Positions 61,129-64,000 of a stretch of 64,000 nucleotides of DNA are shown one piece after another (the stretch's first letter is position 1; each line of letters begins with the position of its first letter). The stretch comes from Dyadobacter sp. NIV53. GTDB taxonomy: Bacteria > Bacteroidota > Bacteroidia > Cytophagales > Spirosomataceae. The translations under genes were made by a program, and so were the position numbers. The DNA is taken from positions 1,054,001 to 1,118,000 of the forward strand of contig NZ_CP081299.1 in assembly GCF_019711195.1 (NCBI RefSeq), in the 5' to 3' direction. The notes beneath the pieces are model-generated. The model was given only the letters and a program-made list of their open reading frames with translations. It had not been told where the DNA came from and did not search any database.

Positions 61129-62430
61129 ATGAAAATAAATTTCCTGCTGTTATTGCTCCTTACCTGCAGTTTAAAAGCAATTTGCCAGGATAGTACTGCA
61201 ATAGTTTTTAAAGAAGAAATTGACTCACTACCACCTGTCCGTTTCATAGACAGATATGAAAACATTTTTATGACCAAAGTCCCGACCAGGCATATGTTGA
61301 AAGTCGGCCTCTCACAATATATTCAGTCCAGGCCTTTTGCATTATACAACGATAAGGGCTTCAAGAATTCTAATCTTCAAATTGGATATGAATTTAAGTT
61401 TTTACCTGCTTATTCTATTGCCATTTCTGGTCAGATGCCACTATTTGGAAATGCGATTCCAAAAACCTGGATTATTGAGAATATATCCGTCAATGGCCAG
61501 CTTCGCTGGTATTACGATATGAAAAAGAGGATAATGGCTGGAAAAAGCGCAAACAATTTCTCCGGAAATTATCTTGCCGCTGAATATATTTATTTGAATA
61601 GTAAAACCAATATGAGGGCATTGGGATTGAGAATGGGATTTCAACGGAGATTCCTAAATTCCGGCTTTATAGATTTCAACATCGGACTGCGTAAAGGGCT
61701 TCCCATCGCACAGCAGACTCTGTCAGCAGGCTGGGGCATTTTCACAGAGGTTAGTTTTGGATTTGCAATCGGGGATTGGAAAAAGACATCAAATCCTTCA
61801 ATTTGCCAATTGATCCGGTGCGACCTAAAAACAAAGCAGCATTGGAAAGTTCAGATTCCGGATATTAAGTTTGGACAATTCCAAAAGACATTAGGCATTG
61901 GTATTGCTTATGAACTCGCATTGGGAAAATCCCCGCTGTCCCTGAATTTTCAATACAATCTTAATCTTCAGAAGGCCGGCAATTATTTGTACGGATATTT
62001 CTCTAATGACTGGCATCAGGGTTGGTTTGCAAGGGATACCAGGTCTAAAGAAGCGTCACAACTTTATTCCATCCAGCCCCGGTACTATTTTACTCAGAAA
62101 GCGCAGCAAAGAAAAGGTAAAGGTGGTAATGGATTATCGGGTTTTTATTCGGGTATCAACCTGGAATATGCGATTTACAGAAGCAGTCACATAGCCGAGA
62201 GCATATATGATACCCATATAGACGTTTGGACACCAGAATACACGTTCAAAGTAAATAGAAATTATTTGGGAGCAGGGCCACTGATAGGGGTGCAACAGAG
62301 ATTATTCAAAAATGGGTACATTGATTTTAATACTTCATGTAACTGGGGTCCGAGTAAAGAAATGGGATTTACCTATAATGTGATCAGAGTACGTGCAAAC
62401 CTGACAGTTGGGTTCAGGTTCGGCTCGTAG
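61129..62430 (+). CDS. secreted outer-membrane-like protein, unknown
   Basis: The ATG at 61129 gives a signal peptide (INFLLLLLLTCSLKAICQ, cleaved after the first part) and a 433-residue product; the frame begins 15 bases earlier but without a better start. Alternating hydrophobic and aromatic strands (SRPFALYNDKGFKNSNLQIGYEF, NISVNGQLRWYYDMKKR, IGIAYELALGKSPLSLNFQYNL, NVIRVRANLTVGFRFGS) suggest a beta-barrel. The C-terminus ends with FRFGS, fitting a barrel end. No family was recognised. The gene ends just before a GC-rich tandem repeat. Confidence 0.6.
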   Translation: MKINFLLLLLLTCSLKAICQDSTAIVFKEEIDSLPPVRFIDRYENIFMTKVPTRHMLKVGLSQYIQSRPFALYNDKGFKNSNLQIGYEFKFLPAYSIAISGQMPLFGNAIPKTWIIENISVNGQLRWYYDMKKRIMAGKSANNFSGNYLAAEYIYLNSKTNMRALGLRMGFQRRFLNSGFIDFNIGLRKGLPIAQQTLSAGWGIFTEVSFGFAIGDWKKTSNPSICQLIRCDLKTKQHWKVQIPDIKFGQFQKTLGIGIAYELALGKSPLSLNFQYNLNLQKAGNYLYGYFSNDWHQGWFARDTRSKEASQLYSIQPRYYFTQKAQQRKGKGGNGLSGFYSGINLEYAIYRSSHIAESIYDTHIDVWTPEYTFKVNRNYLGAGPLIGVQQRLFKNGYIDFNTSCNWGPSKEMGFTYNVIRVRANLTVGFRFGS

Positions 62431-62480
62431 GAAAGGCCGGGCATTTTATTAAGGCTATCGTTCAGCCCAGCTGCGCTGTT

Positions 62481-62560
62481 CAGACCGAGTCGCGCAGACC
62501 GGGTCGCGTAGACCGCGTCGCGCAGACAGGGTCGCGCAGACCGGGTCGCGCAGACCGGGA
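62481..62560. repeat. 14-bp tandem repeat, GC-rich (CAGACCGGGTCGCG)
   Basis: Five full and one partial copy of a 14-base unit start at 62481, 62495, 62509, 62523, 62537 and 62551. The consensus is CAGACCGGGTCGCG with one- or two-base variants (GAGT, TAGACCGCG, CAGACAGGG). The unit contains the near-palindrome GACCGGGTC and CGCG, so the array can fold. It lies between the two convergent stops at 62430 and 62606 and is far richer in G+C than its surroundings. Confidence 0.85.
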
Positions 62561-62605
62561 ATGCCACTCTACGTTAAACTCATCTTAATCTGTGTGAACC
62601 CTTTT

Positions 62606-63919
62606 TCAACTCAGCAACCAATGCAGCACCATCACACCAGCCAATCCTGTTACCGAAACCAATGTCTCCATAATCGACCAGGTCTTTAAAGTATCCGTCA
62701 TTGAAATCTGGAAATATTCCCGAAAAAGCCAGAAACCTGTGTCATTGACATGCGAAAACATCATGCTTCCGGCACCAATACTAAGCACCATCAGGTTGGG
62801 ATCTACACCGGTCGAAATAAGTAACGGAGCCACAAAACCGGCAGTGGTAATACCTGATACAGTTGACGATCCCACACAAATCCGGATAAGCGCTGCCATT
62901 CCCCAGCCAAGGACGTAAGGATGCAATGTGGAATGTTCCATCATATCAGCGATGGACTGGCTCACTCCCCCATCCGTAAGCACCTGTTTGAAAGCACCCG
63001 CTCCGCCAAAGATCAGAAAAAGCATGGCTACGTCCTTAATGGCGTCAGTTAGTAAATTGGTCACTTCCGGCATAGACTTTCCCTGTCGCAAACCGAGCGT
63101 AAAAGAAGCCAGAATTACGGCCAGAAACATGCTGATGATAGGTTCTCCAATGAAAAGTAAGGTCTCTTTTAACCACGAACCCGTTAAAAACGGGGTTACT
63201 ACCGCACTTGTGCCAATCAGGATCAGTGGAAACAGGAGCGTCAGGAAACTTGTGGTAGTCGATGGCATTTTATCGTGGTTCATCTCCGGTGCGATGAATG
63301 CCGGGTTGGGTAGATTTTTATACTTTTTCAGCGTCGACCCGAAAAGTGCTCCTGATATTAGTATCGCCGGTATAGCAATGATGATTCCATAAAAAAGCGT
63401 CGTACCCATCGATGCGTTGAATTGTTTTAGAATCGCCAGCGGAGCCGGATGAGGCGGCAGATATCCCTGTGTAACCGATAGCGATGCCAACATCGGCAAA
63501 CCAATGTACAGTGCAGGCAACTTGTAACGATATGCCACAGTGATAACCACCGGCGTCAGCAACATAAATCCAACGGAATAGAATAGAGGTAAACCAACAA
63601 TAAACCCGGTTAACATAAATGCCCACCGTGCATTGGAAGTCCCGACCAATTCCATGAGTTTAAAAGCAATTCGTTCAGCAGCGCCGCTTTGTGCAACAAG
63701 TTTGCCCAGCATCGCCCCTAATGCGATGATAGCCGTTATTGAGCCCAATGTGCCTCCGATGCCTTTTTGGATGGAATCAACAATGGTCAGAGCAGGAAGT
63801 CCAAGCGCTAAACCAACACCCACAGTTACGGCTAGAAAAGCAAGAAAGGTGTTTAACCGCACGATAGAAATAAGCACAATCAGTGCTAAAATACCAATGA
63901 GTGTAAAAGCTAAAGACAT
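62606..63919 (-). CDS. GntP-family gluconate/sugar-acid permease
   Basis: ATG 63919 gives a 437-residue protein with about twelve membrane spans; a GTG at 63952 would add 11 polar residues with no ribosome site. Family signatures include the N-terminal FLAFLAVTVGVGLALGLPALTIVDSIQKGIGGTLGSI (in pieces), GFMLLTPVVITVAYRYKLP, the TQGYLPPHPAPLAI motif and the later IGAGSMMFSHVNDTGFWLF. GntP proteins import gluconate or related sugar acids with protons. No gluconate kinase or dehydratase is visible in the window; the rest of a pathway may lie to the right. Confidence 0.93.
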   Translation of the reverse strand: MSLAFTLIGILALIVLISIVRLNTFLAFLAVTVGVGLALGLPALTIVDSIQKGIGGTLGSITAIIALGAMLGKLVAQSGAAERIAFKLMELVGTSNARWAFMLTGFIVGLPLFYSVGFMLLTPVVITVAYRYKLPALYIGLPMLASLSVTQGYLPPHPAPLAILKQFNASMGTTLFYGIIIAIPAILISGALFGSTLKKYKNLPNPAFIAPEMNHDKMPSTTTSFLTLLFPLILIGTSAVVTPFLTGSWLKETLLFIGEPIISMFLAVILASFTLGLRQGKSMPEVTNLLTDAIKDVAMLFLIFGGAGAFKQVLTDGGVSQSIADMMEHSTLHPYVLGWGMAALIRICVGSSTVSGITTAGFVAPLLISTGVDPNLMVLSIGAGSMMFSHVNDTGFWLFREYFQISMTDTLKTWSIMETLVSVTGLAGVMVLHWLLS

Positions 63920-64000
63920 TCGTTTGTTACCGTTTTTGAAATATCTACTCACCTGAGTTAAGTAGCTAACAAGCCGGAGAATACAACTAATCTACTTAAA

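Noticed and set aside
62481..62560. GC-rich repeats considered as a CRISPR array
   Set aside because: Units are 14 bp and directly tandem without spacers; it is a tandem repeat, not CRISPR.

Overview
The window is Bacteroidota DNA, most likely from the Cytophagales. The closest feel is a Dyadobacter/Spirosoma-type soil bacterium, but the genus is inference. The support is: TonB-dependent receptors with an N-terminal carboxypeptidase-regulatory-like domain, a type IX secretion (T9SS) C-terminal sorting domain, a two-component propeller/LytTR sensor pair, an OMP_b-brl-type outer-membrane barrel, and promoter -7 elements of the TAnnTTTG type. No rRNA, tRNA, CRISPR array, insertion sequence or phage gene was recognised.

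Layout. 1-1.3 kb: an LTA-synthase-like sulfatase cut by the window edge. 1.7-7 kb: an OmpR-type regulator, its histidine kinase, a TonB receptor and a PAP2 phosphatase in one probable operon. 7-10.4 kb: a frameshifted TauE/SafE permease, a DUF1761 protein, a frameshifted YdeI-family protein and a YafY/WYL regulator. 10.5-16.6 kb: a leftward five-gene set (two alpha/beta-hydrolases, amidohydrolase, divergent metallo-beta-lactamase-fold protein, alginate-export-type porin) that looks like a catabolic operon of unknown substrate, with palindromic operators upstream. 17.1-21.3 kb: a TPR histidine kinase overlapping a sigma-54 activator broken by a one-base shift in a T run. 21.6-24.2 kb: a large TonB receptor. 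24.7-26 kb: an AT-rich accessory patch (CPCC-type Cys-rich protein, membrane-SRPBCC protein). 26.4-34.6 kb: assorted enzymes, a second PAP2 paralogue, and an outer-membrane barrel protein whose N-terminal half carries a kinase-like (CotH/Fam20-like) motif set.

34.6-38.5 kb: a LytTR response regulator and a 1011-residue propeller sensor kinase. 38.7-43.3 kb: an SMP-30-like lipoprotein, an unrecognised acidic protein, a TPR/LuxR-type regulator and a globin. 43.7-45.8 kb: a T9SS-exported repeat protein. 45.9-55.5 kb: a redox/regulatory cluster of a TetR regulator, an aldo/keto reductase, five SDR/NmrA-type proteins, an AraC regulator, a membrane acyltransferase-like protein and two gene remnants. 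Two operator families recur here: ATAAYGATCGTTAT (TetR, probably autoregulatory) and ACTTG-N7-CAAGT (HxlR/MarR-like, regulator not in the window). 55.6-64 kb: a hybrid PAS histidine kinase, a ketopantoate-reductase-like enzyme, an outer-membrane protein and a GntP permease, with two unusual intergenic repeats (a dyad at 60.9-61.0 kb and a GC-rich 14-bp tandem repeat at 62.5 kb).

Three genes are interrupted by single-base shifts, two of them in T homopolymers. These are either consensus errors in the assembly or recent/phase-variable inactivation. All functional statements come from reading motifs by eye; no database search was run.
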